A DNA stretch of 64,000 bases, taken from NCBI GenBank assembly GCA_963809695.1, contig CAWEKI010000012.1, forward strand, positions 283,224 through 347,223. The letters run 5' to 3'. The notes beneath the pieces were generated by a model. The model saw nothing but the letters and a program-made list of their open reading frames with translations. It had not been told where the DNA came from and did not search any database. This stretch comes from JAGDMJ01 sp963809695. GTDB lineage: Bacteria; Bacteroidota; Ignavibacteria; UBA10030; UBA6906. Positions 1 through 8,629 of the stretch are shown one piece after another; the first letter of the stretch is position 1; every line of letters starts with the position of its first letter. The position numbers and the translations under genes were made by a program.

Positions 1-2
1 AG

Positions 3-1550
3 AGACTGCTGAAAATCATCCTCGGGTCGGCCCGTTGGCTGGACCAGTGCCTGAAGAAGACTCCCTTTCACCCCTACAACTGGCAGACGCATACCGCCAT
101 GACTCTCTCCTACGCGGCCCTGGTTTATCCGGAATTCGGCGACTGTCGGACGTGGCTGGACCGCGGCAAGAAAAACATGGTTCTTCATCTGGAAAATGAC
201 ATTCTCGATGACGGGGGGTATGTCGAACGGACCCCCAGCTATGCAGAATACATGTTCTCGGTCTTCTATCGGTATATGATGATGCTCCAGTACTTCCGCA
301 ACGATTCTTCGCTGCGGGAGAAGTACTTGGGCAGGATGGAGAAGTTCATCGAGTTCTTTGTGTTGACCAATACGCCTGTCGGGGTTAATACGCCATTTAA
401 CGACGCATCCAGAAACAAAAGCCTGGTACGGTTGTTCAAAGAAATGGGGGAATCTTTCAACCGGGGCGATTTTGTCGGGGCGGTCAGGCACGAATTCTCC
501 CCGGAAGAGCTGTCGGCAATGCGCCTCACCGTGACAGAACCCCGGCGAACGTCGGTCGATTTCCCGAATTCGCGATTTGTCGTCATGCGGGATTCATGGG
601 TCCCGAATTCCTATTTCCTGATGCTCAACTACGGCGACTTTCAGAATCATTGTCATTATGACCAGCTGGCGTTTGAGATTTATGCCAACGGCATCCCGAT
701 TGCCCTTGATGCCGGCATCGGGAAGCTGGGGTACCTGGATTCTCTCCAGGTCAGCTGGTACAAGCATCCGCTGTCGCACAACATGCTCACCATCAACCAG
801 GCGGTCCCGGAGAAGATGGACAAGCCGGGGTATAACAAGGTCTGGTCCGCCCAGAAACAGACCGAATTCTTTGCGGCAACGCACGACGGCTACCTCCGTT
901 ATCAGAAGGCAAAACATCGCCGCCACGTGGTGTTCGCCAAGACGAGATACTGGCTGATCATTGACGAAGTGAGCACGGCCGGAGAGAACCAGGAAATGGA
1001 ATTCAATTTCCATACCCCGTGTTCGATGACGGCCATCGATGAGGGATTTGTCTCGACCGGAGAGAACGGATTCCTGATCAAGCAGGATCGTCGTGATGCA
1101 TCCAATATCAGCAGGAGCAAGTCCCGGGGGTTTGCCAGTCTGGGTGGCCTGCCGAATGAGCCATCGCATCGGGAGCTTGACTGGCTTGTGTTCAGCAAGA
1201 CGCTGAAAGGGGATCGCCGGCTGGATCGAATGGCGACGCTCATTTACCCTTTTGCAGCAGCAGCGACGATCGTGCCGGCCGATGTGTCGGTTGAACAACT
1301 CGATCTGAAGGATAAAGCCGCGATCGGATACCTGGTCAGTACCAAAGACAGGCAAGATCTCATCATCCTCTCCGACGGGATGTATCGGAGGTTCACGGAG
1401 AAGGTCGAAGGGGATTTCATATATGCCCGTATCAGCTCTACCGGGCGCGGCATCGACTACGCGGGATTCACACGCGTCACCAAATTCAGGATCGACGGGA
1501 TAAAGGGCCACTCCTTCCCGACCAGAAGGGACTATGAGTATCAGGAATAG
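3..1550 (+). CDS. Heparinase II/III-family polysaccharide lyase (5' end outside window)
   Basis: The reading frame is open from base 3, so the true start lies before the window; the first internal ATG (99) is not the real start because the residues before it (NWQTHTAMTLSYA) continue the same fold. The N-terminal visible part is the end of the alpha/alpha toroid (DGGYVERTPSYAEY near 45-60, counted from base 99). The rest is the beta-sandwich heparinase II/III domain with the conserved HYDQLAFEIYANG and LDAGIG stretch (about 185-210) and the HNMLTIN motif (about 230). Family members cleave acidic polysaccharides such as heparin, alginate or ulvan by beta-elimination; the substrate cannot be read here. 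No sorting domain follows, so the protein may be periplasmic. Family call is firm, substrate unknown. Confidence 0.85.
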   Translation, partial: RLLKIILGSARWLDQCLKKTPFHPYNWQTHTAMTLSYAALVYPEFGDCRTWLDRGKKNMVLHLENDILDDGGYVERTPSYAEYMFSVFYRYMMMLQYFRNDSSLREKYLGRMEKFIEFFVLTNTPVGVNTPFNDASRNKSLVRLFKEMGESFNRGDFVGAVRHEFSPEELSAMRLTVTEPRRTSVDFPNSRFVVMRDSWVPNSYFLMLNYGDFQNHCHYDQLAFEIYANGIPIALDAGIGKLGYLDSLQVSWYKHPLSHNMLTINQAVPEKMDKPGYNKVWSAQKQTEFFAATHDGYLRYQKAKHRRHVVFAKTRYWLIIDEVSTAGENQEMEFNFHTPCSMTAIDEGFVSTGENGFLIKQDRRDASNISRSKSRGFASLGGLPNEPSHRELDWLVFSKTLKGDRRLDRMATLIYPFAAAATIVPADVSVEQLDLKDKAAIGYLVSTKDRQDLIILSDGMYRRFTEKVEGDFIYARISSTGRGIDYAGFTRVTKFRIDGIKGHSFPTRRDYEYQE

Positions 1551-1776
1551 CCCCGTGGGGGGTGGCAAATTTCGGTATTCCTACGGTACCGGACAGTTGA
1601 GATCATCGGCATTCTACTCTGTCGTCCTGAAATGTTCTTATTCAGGACCTATCATTAGCGGGGGACAGGCCCCGAATAGAGGCATTTCGGGGCGACAATT
1701 CTCTTTTGATTGTCACCAGGGTTTGTCGTCCTGTCACGCTCTAGAGTGAGATTGAAGCCACAACTGAGGAACATAC

Positions 1777-2529
1777 ATGGAATTGCAGATCAAGGGTCGC
1801 TACTATCGCATGTATCCACCCGAAGCGTACCTCGGACACGCCGAGGAGACGCTGAGACTGGCTCTGGAGCAGACGGCGTTCATGCTGATCGACGTGTACG
1901 GACTGGGTTACAGCCCTGGAGAGCCCGAGCCCGGGCGACCCGCGCTTTTCTATAAGGGATCCACCGAAGTGCAGCGCCGGGTGATGGTCGACCATGTCAA
2001 ACCGGCGCTCGAGGCGGCACGCCGGATCGGACTACCGATTATCTATCTGAACAACTCAAACCAGATGGCAGCCACGCAATACAGCGAATTTGGCTCCATC
2101 CTGGTACGCACGCACGGTCTGACAGTAGAGGAGCGGTGGGAAACTGATCCGGTCGAGTTCCGGTTCAGCACGCTGGTCGAGCCGAAGCCGGGGGAATATG
2201 TCGTGCGCAAGCAGATGTACAGCGGCTTCTTCGAAACCTGCCTTGAGAGCCTGCTGAGGAACCTGAAGATCAAGAACCTCGTGGTTTTGGGATTTGCGGC
2301 CAACGCCTGTGTGCTCGGGACGCTCAACGATGCGCTGTACCGGAACTACCGCATCGTCCTGCTGCGTGATTGTACCGCGGCGATGGAATACCACGACACC
2401 CTTGAAGATCAGACGATCACCCGATATATCGTCCGGCACGTCGAAGCCTTTCTGGGGTACACGGCGACGTCGCAGGAGTTTATCCGCTCCTGTGAGGAGA
2501 TTCCGGCCGGGAGCCCGGCTGGCAATTAA
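1777..2529 (+). CDS. Isochorismatase-like cysteine hydrolase
   Basis: A 250-residue protein of the isochorismatase/nicotinamidase superfamily. The catalytic triad is visible: Asp39 in MLIDVYG, Lys145 in VVRKQMYSG, and Cys178 in GFAANACVLGT. Family members hydrolyse amides or enol ethers (nicotinamide, N-carbamoyl compounds, ureidoacrylate, isochorismate); the exact substrate is not readable. The start ATG is preceded by GAGGAAC about 7 bases upstream. It follows the lyase by about 225 bp and precedes the M13 peptidase by about 100 bp on the same strand, but the three need not be one operon. The N-terminal 30 residues are longer than in nicotinamidases and closer to amide-hydrolysing relatives. 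No signal peptide, so cytoplasmic. Confidence 0.85.
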   Translation: MELQIKGRYYRMYPPEAYLGHAEETLRLALEQTAFMLIDVYGLGYSPGEPEPGRPALFYKGSTEVQRRVMVDHVKPALEAARRIGLPIIYLNNSNQMAATQYSEFGSILVRTHGLTVEERWETDPVEFRFSTLVEPKPGEYVVRKQMYSGFFETCLESLLRNLKIKNLVVLGFAANACVLGTLNDALYRNYRIVLLRDCTAAMEYHDTLEDQTITRYIVRHVEAFLGYTATSQEFIRSCEEIPAGSPAGN

Positions 2530-2628
2530 TATGATCTTGCTGTAGTAAGAAGGCATTGCCTATCCTGCGCCCAAACAGTATCTTGCATGTACATGTGCGA
2601 TCAATATTCCTTCAACCCGGGGAAAGCT

Positions 2629-4668
2629 ATGAAAATCCTCGCGCATTTCCTCGTCGCTGTTCCGTTTCTGCTCGTCTCATGTTCCGGTCCGGCCAAGAAA
2701 GAGGCTCCGAGAGACATTCTCGCGGCCGACATGGACACAACGATCTCGCCGCGCACTGATTTCTTTGAATATGCCAATGGCGGCTGGCTCAAAGCGAACC
2801 CCATCCCGCTGAGTGAACGGGCCTGGGGGATACCTTACATCGTGCGGGAGGAAACCTACGCGAGATTAAGGGCCGTCTGTGAAAGCGCGGCCGGGGACGG
2901 TTCGGCCCGGAAGGGGAGCAACGCGCAGAAGATCGGCGACTTCTGGGGAATGGGAATGGACAGCGCTGCGATCGAAAAACAAGATGTGGATCCCCTGCGG
3001 CCGGAGCTTGACCGCATCGAGCATATCGCAACCCCCGGGGATCTGCGTGAGGTCATCGCGCTGTATCAAACGTACGAGATCGGACCGCTCTTTTCTCCCT
3101 TCGTTGCGCAGGATGAGCGGAACAGTTCCGTATACGCTTATCATCTATATCAGGGAGGTCTCGGGCTTCCCAACCGCGATTACTATGTCAACACCGACGC
3201 CCGCACGGTGAATATCCGGAAAGAATATATAAGACATGTCGCGGCCATGCTCGCGCTCGTCGGCGAAGATTCCGCGACAGCGGACCGGCATAGCGGCCAG
3301 ATCATGCAGATCGAGTCACGGCTTGCAAGGGCCTCGCGGAAGCTGGAAGATCTTCGCGACCCCTACCGGAACTACAATAAGATGTCGCTCTCGGCCCTCG
3401 AACACCTGACACCGTCGCTCAAGTGGGCTGAGATCATGCCGGCCATGGCGGTCACCAGCATCGACAGCGTGATTGTCGGGCAGCCGGAATTCTATGCGGA
3501 AGTGGAGCGGCTGCTCAAATCCGTCCCCCTTGACCAGTGGAAGGCCTACCTCCGGTGGAATCTCGTTCACCAATTCGCGCCTAATCTGAGTTCCAGGTTT
3601 GACAAAGAACATTTCCGGTTTTACGGAATGATCCTGTCAGGTGTCAAGGAGCAGCGCCCCCGGTGGAAACGGGTGCTCGACGCCGAAGAATCGGCAGTGG
3701 GCGACATGCTGGGACAACTCTATGTCGCGCGTTACGCGCCACCTTCCATGAAGCTGCGCTATGAAACGCTTGTCAGCAACATGTTTGAGGCTTACGCCGA
3801 GCGCATCGCGAAGCTGGATTGGATGTCACAGGAAACCAAGGACAAGGCACTGGCAAAACTAAGAGCCGTCACCCGGAAGGTGTGCTACCCCGACAAGTGG
3901 AAGGATTATTCCGCGCTTCAGCTCGATCGGACTTCATACGCTGCCAACCAGATCAGGGCAAACCAGTGGCTGTACAACTACCAGATCAATAAGCTGGGCA
4001 AACCGGTCGACAGAACAGAATGGGAGATGACGCCGCAGACGTACAACGCCTACTATAATCCGTCGAACAACGAGATCGTTCTCCCTGCGGCGATTTTTAT
4101 CATTCCCGGGCTTCCCGATTCGGTTGCCGATGATGCGATCGTCTATGGATATGCCGGCGCTTCTACAATCGGCCACGAGGTCACCCACGGGTTCGACGAC
4201 GAAGGCCGGCAGTTCGACGCGCGGGGTAACCTGCACAACTGGTGGACAAAGGAGGATGAAAAGAAGTTCAACGAGAAAGCACGGTTGATGGTGGATCAGT
4301 TCAATCACTATGTCGTGCTCGATAGCATGCACGTGAACGGCAAAGCGACCCTCGGCGAGAACATCGCTGACCTGGGCGGGCTCGTCATTGGCTATGATGC
4401 GTTCAAGAAAACGTACGAAGGGCTGGCTGACACACTTATCGACGGGTTGACACCCGACCAGCGGTATTTCCTGGGATACGCGCTCTCCTGGCTCAATCGC
4501 AAGCGCGATGAATCTCTCGCCATGCAGGTCATGACCGACGTCCATTCACCGGAATTCCTTCGTGTCAACGGGCCGGTTTCAAACATGCCGGAATTCTACC
4601 GGGCGTTCGGCGTGAAACCCGGTGACGCCATGTACCGGCCCGACAGTGTCCGGGTCAGTATTTGGTGA
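2629..4668 (+). CDS. M13-family zinc metallopeptidase (neprilysin/PepO-like) lipoprotein
   Basis: The protein has 679 residues from ATG 2629, chosen over the in-frame ATG at 2587 because GGGGAAAG sits just upstream and the new N-terminus is a lipoprotein signal (hydrophobic run, then LVSC with Cys18). The zinc site is HEVTH at 516-520, with the third ligand Glu577 in GENIADLGG, both diagnostic of M13 endopeptidases. Length matches the family's usual 670-700 residues. Typical C-terminal family signatures are also seen (NGPVSNMPEFYRAF, FGVKPGD). It probably degrades peptides in the periplasm or at the cell surface, anchored by lipid. No partner gene is obvious. Confidence 0.93.
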   Translation: MKILAHFLVAVPFLLVSCSGPAKKEAPRDILAADMDTTISPRTDFFEYANGGWLKANPIPLSERAWGIPYIVREETYARLRAVCESAAGDGSARKGSNAQKIGDFWGMGMDSAAIEKQDVDPLRPELDRIEHIATPGDLREVIALYQTYEIGPLFSPFVAQDERNSSVYAYHLYQGGLGLPNRDYYVNTDARTVNIRKEYIRHVAAMLALVGEDSATADRHSGQIMQIESRLARASRKLEDLRDPYRNYNKMSLSALEHLTPSLKWAEIMPAMAVTSIDSVIVGQPEFYAEVERLLKSVPLDQWKAYLRWNLVHQFAPNLSSRFDKEHFRFYGMILSGVKEQRPRWKRVLDAEESAVGDMLGQLYVARYAPPSMKLRYETLVSNMFEAYAERIAKLDWMSQETKDKALAKLRAVTRKVCYPDKWKDYSALQLDRTSYAANQIRANQWLYNYQINKLGKPVDRTEWEMTPQTYNAYYNPSNNEIVLPAAIFIIPGLPDSVADDAIVYGYAGASTIGHEVTHGFDDEGRQFDARGNLHNWWTKEDEKKFNEKARLMVDQFNHYVVLDSMHVNGKATLGENIADLGGLVIGYDAFKKTYEGLADTLIDGLTPDQRYFLGYALSWLNRKRDESLAMQVMTDVHSPEFLRVNGPVSNMPEFYRAFGVKPGDAMYRPDSVRVSIW

Positions 4669-4712
4669 TATGTAACATGTTCTTGGTGGCGGCTGCGCTC
4701 GAGAAGCCAGCA

Positions 4713-5771
4713 TTACTTCGAGATAGAAGGCAGTATTCGATTTACCAGTGTGCTATTGAATTCGTCTTTTTGTTCGGAGTTCACCATGTGTGCCGATTTT
4801 TCGAACCAGATCAGCTCCTTTGTGGGGGCCCGAATGGCATCAAAGTACCTTTCTGCAATCTCTGAAGGTGATTCCTGATCAAACTTGCCTTCCATCATGT
4901 AAACGGGAATTTTGAACTCTGGTACACTCTTGAAGAGATTGACGTTGAGCAACTGCGGCCAGAGCAGTTCCATTGAACCTAAGATGCCCTTAAAGAAGTT
5001 GATCCGATCTCTGAAACCATATTCACGCGAGAACAGTACGCTTCCGATTACCAATCCGAATGCCCCGTTCTTGCTTGCGTGGCATTCACCACCAAAACGT
5101 CCCAGAAGCCTTCTTTGAATGATGACCTTGCCCTGCCAATCACCTTGATACGGGGGAGGCCCGATTCCCTCCAACTTCGCGATTGCCCGCTTATCATTCC
5201 TCGCTATGGCTTGCTGTAGCGTCCATTGGTACGAGGCGCTTTCATTTTCTTCCATATTTGCAGTTTGCCCAATGCCAATATAGCAGTAATAGAGCTCTGG
5301 GTACCGTGATGCGGTCAAAGCACCTATGACACTTCCCCATGAGTGTCCAACCAGAACTATCCGCTCTTTGTGGAACTTCCTTGACAAATACAGGGTGAGT
5401 TCCCTGGTATCCTCGACAAATTGATTGATGTTCATTTTGTCGGTGTCATGGATTGCGCTATACGACTTCCCCGCCCCTCTTTGGTCCCAGTTTACGACGA
5501 TGAAGAATTTTTCGAGATCCTTTGTGTTCCGCCTGTTCAACGTGAGTTGTGATGTTCCTGGCCCGCCATGCAGGAACAAGATGATCGGGTTGTCAGTGTT
5601 CTCTGACCTCTCGAGAATCCATTGGTCACTTCCACCAATGCCGAGCTTCTCGAGCACTGCAACGGCTTTTGCCGGGTCGCTTTTTCCTGTCAAACGGATG
5701 CGCGGAGTTCCGCAGGGAAGAACAAACCTGAGTGCGAGGATGGCAACAATCAATGCTAGAACAACTAACAC
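4713..5771 (-). CDS. Alpha/beta hydrolase, proline-iminopeptidase-like (S33)
   Basis: A 352-residue protein with an N-terminal hydrophobic anchor (residues 1-19) and an alpha/beta hydrolase domain. HGGPG (68-72) forms the oxyanion hole typical of S33 proline iminopeptidases, NWDQRGAGKS follows, and the nucleophile elbow is GHSWGS with Ser144. A GKFDQ aspartate and a SAHMVNSE histidine near the C-terminus complete the triad. The start is GTG with GGCGGG just upstream; there is no ATG before the in-frame stop. It converges with the M13 peptidase (44 bp between stops). Codon use is more AT-rich than in the neighbours. Likely membrane-anchored aminopeptidase or esterase; substrate unknown. Confidence 0.85.
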   Translation of the reverse strand: MLVVLALIVAILALRFVLPCGTPRIRLTGKSDPAKAVAVLEKLGIGGSDQWILERSENTDNPIILFLHGGPGTSQLTLNRRNTKDLEKFFIVVNWDQRGAGKSYSAIHDTDKMNINQFVEDTRELTLYLSRKFHKERIVLVGHSWGSVIGALTASRYPELYYCYIGIGQTANMEENESASYQWTLQQAIARNDKRAIAKLEGIGPPPYQGDWQGKVIIQRRLLGRFGGECHASKNGAFGLVIGSVLFSREYGFRDRINFFKGILGSMELLWPQLLNVNLFKSVPEFKIPVYMMEGKFDQESPSEIAERYFDAIRAPTKELIWFEKSAHMVNSEQKDEFNSTLVNRILPSISK

Positions 5772-5982
5772 GATGGCACCCGCCTTGATATTTGGATTCC
5801 TTCAGTCGAGCTTTGAGTCACGGGCCTTTAAGATAGCGAAGGAACAGTGGATAGTCAATCAGCAACCCTCGATGACTATCCCATGACACATTCGCCGCCA
5901 TCTGGCTACGACAGGACTCCGCCGGGACATTCACTGATTGTCTCAAGATCCGCAACACGCAGAAGAATTCGCTGGGGGTGGT

Positions 5983-6122
5983 TGTCTTTCTTGAACATGC
6001 GTATGAAGGTGGCGGAGCTAGTCAACGGCGAGATCGATGCCGGCTACAGGTTCGTTCGTCGGATCCCGCCGGAGGCTGGACCGACGAATTCGTGCAGACG
6101 AGGAAGCTTTGTCTAGTCCGTT
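5983..6122 (+). pseudogene. Orphan type IX sorting-domain fragment, frameshifted
   Basis: Two short peptides in different frames together spell the end of a sorting domain: KVAELVNGEIDAGY (about 6003-6045) and EFVQTRKLCLVR (about 6085-6122). The part between, normally FDxxxLASGVYxYRLxAG, is missing. No signal peptide or protein body lies upstream in the 200 bp after the hydrolase gene. It is therefore debris of a lost secreted-protein gene. Confidence 0.7.
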
Positions 6123-6194
6123 CAGATAATACCTGCACTGAAGTTAGCAACAGGCGACCAATCCACCGGGCCCCTAGTTTTTTGTCGTGCATAC

Positions 6195-6368
6195 GCGAAT
6201 GGTGTAGATTTGCGCCATCACCCGATCGGCAATGGGAAGTTCATCCAGCCGACAGGCAGCGCGTTCAAGATGCCAATGTGTACCGTTGGACGCTGGAAGA
6301 ACGGTGTGATGATCGAGGAGTCGCTCTTTTGGGACAATAAGACCTACATGACGCAGATTGGTCTGTAG
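6195..6368 (+). pseudogene. 3' remnant of a SnoaL-like ester cyclase gene
   Basis: Plus-strand codons ending at TAG 6366-6368 encode a typical C-terminus of SnoaL-like polyketide-cyclase/ester-cyclase proteins: TGSAFKMPMCTVGRWKNG, then MIEESLFWDNKTYMTQIGL. The frame has no start codon and no N-terminal half; the sequence before about 6195 does not resemble the family. The antisense reading frame across it (6174-6434) is a shadow. Recognition is by remembered family motifs. Confidence 0.6.
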
Positions 6369-6409
6369 CATCGTCCGCATGGCCTGCTGGCCGTCTTCAA
6401 CACAGTAGG

Positions 6410-6871
6410 TCAGGGCGGAACCAATGTCCGCCAATCTTCACTCACTTTGATGTTCAGTTTTTTGCCCGCCACCCGAATCAATTCGAGAACCGAGGACCCT
6501 TGGAATGTCTCCCCGGGGTTCATCCCCTGCATAGCGAGGATTGAGTATACTGCCTGTTCGATACTTCGTCTGTTTTTTTCGAAATAGCCGGGGTTGTTCG
6601 CTACACTGATGTAGATGTGACGAACAAGCTTGGTTTGAGGTGAACGGAGGAACAGCCGTACCGCCTTTCTGAATGCGGGAGATCCTTGGTAAGCCTGGTC
6701 CAGGACAAGCCTCCGTATCCTTGAATTGTGAAAATCGACAAAGGCAAGGGCAAGTCCTTTCGCAAACACCGGCCGCTTTGTCACTATCCTACAACTCAAG
6801 CTGACTTCGGAGAGTTCCCGCCACCTTTGATCTTCGCACACCACTGCGGCCAACTGGTCATTAGTCGCCAT
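6410..6871 (-). CDS. Hypothetical protein, 153 aa
   Basis: I do not recognise this protein. Its composition looks genuinely coding (amphipathic helices, for example RRLVLDQAYQGSPAFRKAVRLF and ENRRSIEQAVYSILAMQG-like stretches), there is no signal peptide or membrane segment, and GCGAGG lies just before the ATG. It lies alone between the ester-cyclase remnant and the leader of the next secreted protein, so it may itself be a survivor of a decayed operon. Cytoplasmic, function unknown; a shadow reading frame cannot be fully excluded. Confidence 0.45.
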   Translation of the reverse strand: MATNDQLAAVVCEDQRWRELSEVSLSCRIVTKRPVFAKGLALAFVDFHNSRIRRLVLDQAYQGSPAFRKAVRLFLRSPQTKLVRHIYISVANNPGYFEKNRRSIEQAVYSILAMQGMNPGETFQGSSVLELIRVAGKKLNIKVSEDWRTLVPP

Positions 6872-7105
6872 CCTCGCAAAGAATTAACTACTCGTTTCCC
6901 TTCGTTGAATCATCCAATCACCGTAATTATCAATAATTCTACGGCCTTTATTTCGCCTCCACATTTGCCTGCCCGTGGCACTCTATTTGCGCGAGTCTCG
7001 CCAAGTCCTGGTTCTTGTCCCAAGAACGGGGTAACCACGGGGCACCTTGCGGATAATCTTCCGCTCCTTGCCAGCAGGAAATTCTCGAATTGAAAGGAGC
7101 TCATC

Positions 7106-8572
7106 ATGTCACTGTTCAGAACGATTGGTTGGGTATTTGTTTTTGTCGTTCTCACCGGAACAAGTTATGCCCAGGAAATCCCTATCGCGATCGGCGGCGA
7201 CAACGCCTTCGGCGGCGGCGGGGCTTTTGACGGGACGAACTACTGCGCAATGGTCCTGGGAGATAATCTGAGTCAATATAGCATCACCGCTCAATTCGTG
7301 TCTCGCAGTGGCAGCCTTGTTGGCCCTAGAATCTCCCTGGGACAAGCCGGCAGCAACCCGCTCCTGGCGTTTGATGGATCAAACTATCTTGCGGTTTGGA
7401 CTGATATATTTCCGAGGATGGCCGGTGGCGACACCAATGGCATTGGCAACATTTACGGACAATTTATCGACCCTGCCGGCACCCTGGTGGGATCATCGTT
7501 CACCCTTGCTACCGGAGTCAACATCAAATTTGGCCAGGGGCGGGGAGGGCTAACATTTGAGGACACGACGTATCTGTTAACCTATTGCAAAGGGGGAAAC
7601 CATACAGACTATCTGTATGGACAGCGCATAAGCCGATCGGGAGGTCTCCTGGGCGGGCCCATGCAAATTAGCGCTGGATATGCCCGTGAAGTTGCCTTCG
7701 CCTTTGACGGCACAAACTACCTGGTGGCATGGTGCAAGGTCGCATATCCCGACGTGGACAAGGACATCTATGGTCAGTTCGTGAGCACGTCAGGCGCCCT
7801 GGTTGGAGCAAACTTTTTGATCGATGGCGGGGAATATGCCAGCGATAACCCGGTCTCCATGACATTTGACGGCTCAAGGTACTGGGTGGGCTTTCATGAG
7901 CAGGCAGCAGACACGACGGGACGATGGAATCTCTTAGCGCGTTTTGTCTCTCCGTCCGGTGCCGTCGCGGACAGGTTTGCCATCTGCGACTCGACCAAGT
8001 CTCCCACATATGCTTCCGCCGCGTTCGACGGCACCCATTATCTCATCACATGGATGGAATTTGCCGGGATGCCTTGTGTAAAAGGGAGGTTTTTCGCAAC
8101 CACTGGAACTCCAGTGGATACTGCATTTACAGTTTTCAGCGCACTGCAGGGAAAATTCCCGTTTGGCGGTGTCGGGGGATTTGCCGATGGGCACTTTCTC
8201 CTCTCTGCAACCCGCATTGACCCGGATTTTACAGACGGAGATGTCTACTGGCTGTTTCTTCAAAGCTCAACAACGGGCGTGCCGGAGGACAAGTCGAGCT
8301 TGAACCCTGTCGCGTATGCCCTGTTCCAGAATTACCCCAACCCGTTCAACCCAACAACGACAATCCAGTTCGCCCTGCCACATCGTTCGCAGGTAACACT
8401 GGTAGTCTTCAACACCCTGGGCCAGAAAGTGGCCGCGCTCGTCAACGGTGACATTGACGCGGGCTTTCATGAAGTCAAATTCGACGGGATGAAACTGGCG
8501 TCAGGCATGTACCTCTACAGGCTCACCGCAGGAGATTTTGTCCAGACGAAGAAGCTGATGATCCTTCGATAA
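7106..8572 (+). CDS. Secreted repeat protein with type IX C-terminal sorting domain
   Basis: The 488-residue protein starts with a Sec signal peptide (cleavage near SYAQ, residue 23) and a good ribosome site (AAAGGAG). The body is about seven to eight imperfect repeats of 45-50 residues built on (A)FDGTNYLVxW and G-DIYGQFVSxSGxLVG, probably blades of a beta-propeller. The last 85 residues (from LFQNYPNPFNPTTTI near 405) are the T9SS sorting domain, ending TKKLMILR. Likely exported and surface-attached or released; binding or enzyme role unknown. A strong palindromic terminator follows. Confidence 0.85.
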   Translation: MSLFRTIGWVFVFVVLTGTSYAQEIPIAIGGDNAFGGGGAFDGTNYCAMVLGDNLSQYSITAQFVSRSGSLVGPRISLGQAGSNPLLAFDGSNYLAVWTDIFPRMAGGDTNGIGNIYGQFIDPAGTLVGSSFTLATGVNIKFGQGRGGLTFEDTTYLLTYCKGGNHTDYLYGQRISRSGGLLGGPMQISAGYAREVAFAFDGTNYLVAWCKVAYPDVDKDIYGQFVSTSGALVGANFLIDGGEYASDNPVSMTFDGSRYWVGFHEQAADTTGRWNLLARFVSPSGAVADRFAICDSTKSPTYASAAFDGTHYLITWMEFAGMPCVKGRFFATTGTPVDTAFTVFSALQGKFPFGGVGGFADGHFLLSATRIDPDFTDGDVYWLFLQSSTTGVPEDKSSLNPVAYALFQNYPNPFNPTTTIQFALPHRSQVTLVVFNTLGQKVAALVNGDIDAGFHEVKFDGMKLASGMYLYRLTAGDFVQTKKLMILR

Positions 8573-8589
8573 TTGGTGCGAACAAAACA

Positions 8590-8622
8590 AGCCCTCAATT
8601 CCACACAGGAATTGAGGGCTTT
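8590..8622. terminator. Bidirectional rho-independent terminator
   Basis: Perfect 13-bp inverted repeat AGCCCTCAATTCC / GGAATTGAGGGCT with a 5-base loop, followed by T residues on both strands. It lies between convergent genes (ends at 8572 and 8630) and can serve both. Confidence 0.85.
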
Positions 8623-8629
8623 ACAGTCC

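Noticed and set aside
594..1568. Long minus-strand open frame over the lyase gene
   Set aside because: Composition is that of an antisense shadow of a clearly coding plus strand; no ribosome site or domain.
3934..4545. 203-codon minus-strand frame in the M13 gene
   Set aside because: Shadow of a gene with conserved zinc motifs.
6174..6434. 86-codon minus-strand frame
   Set aside because: The plus strand reads a recognisable ester-cyclase C-terminus in the same bases.
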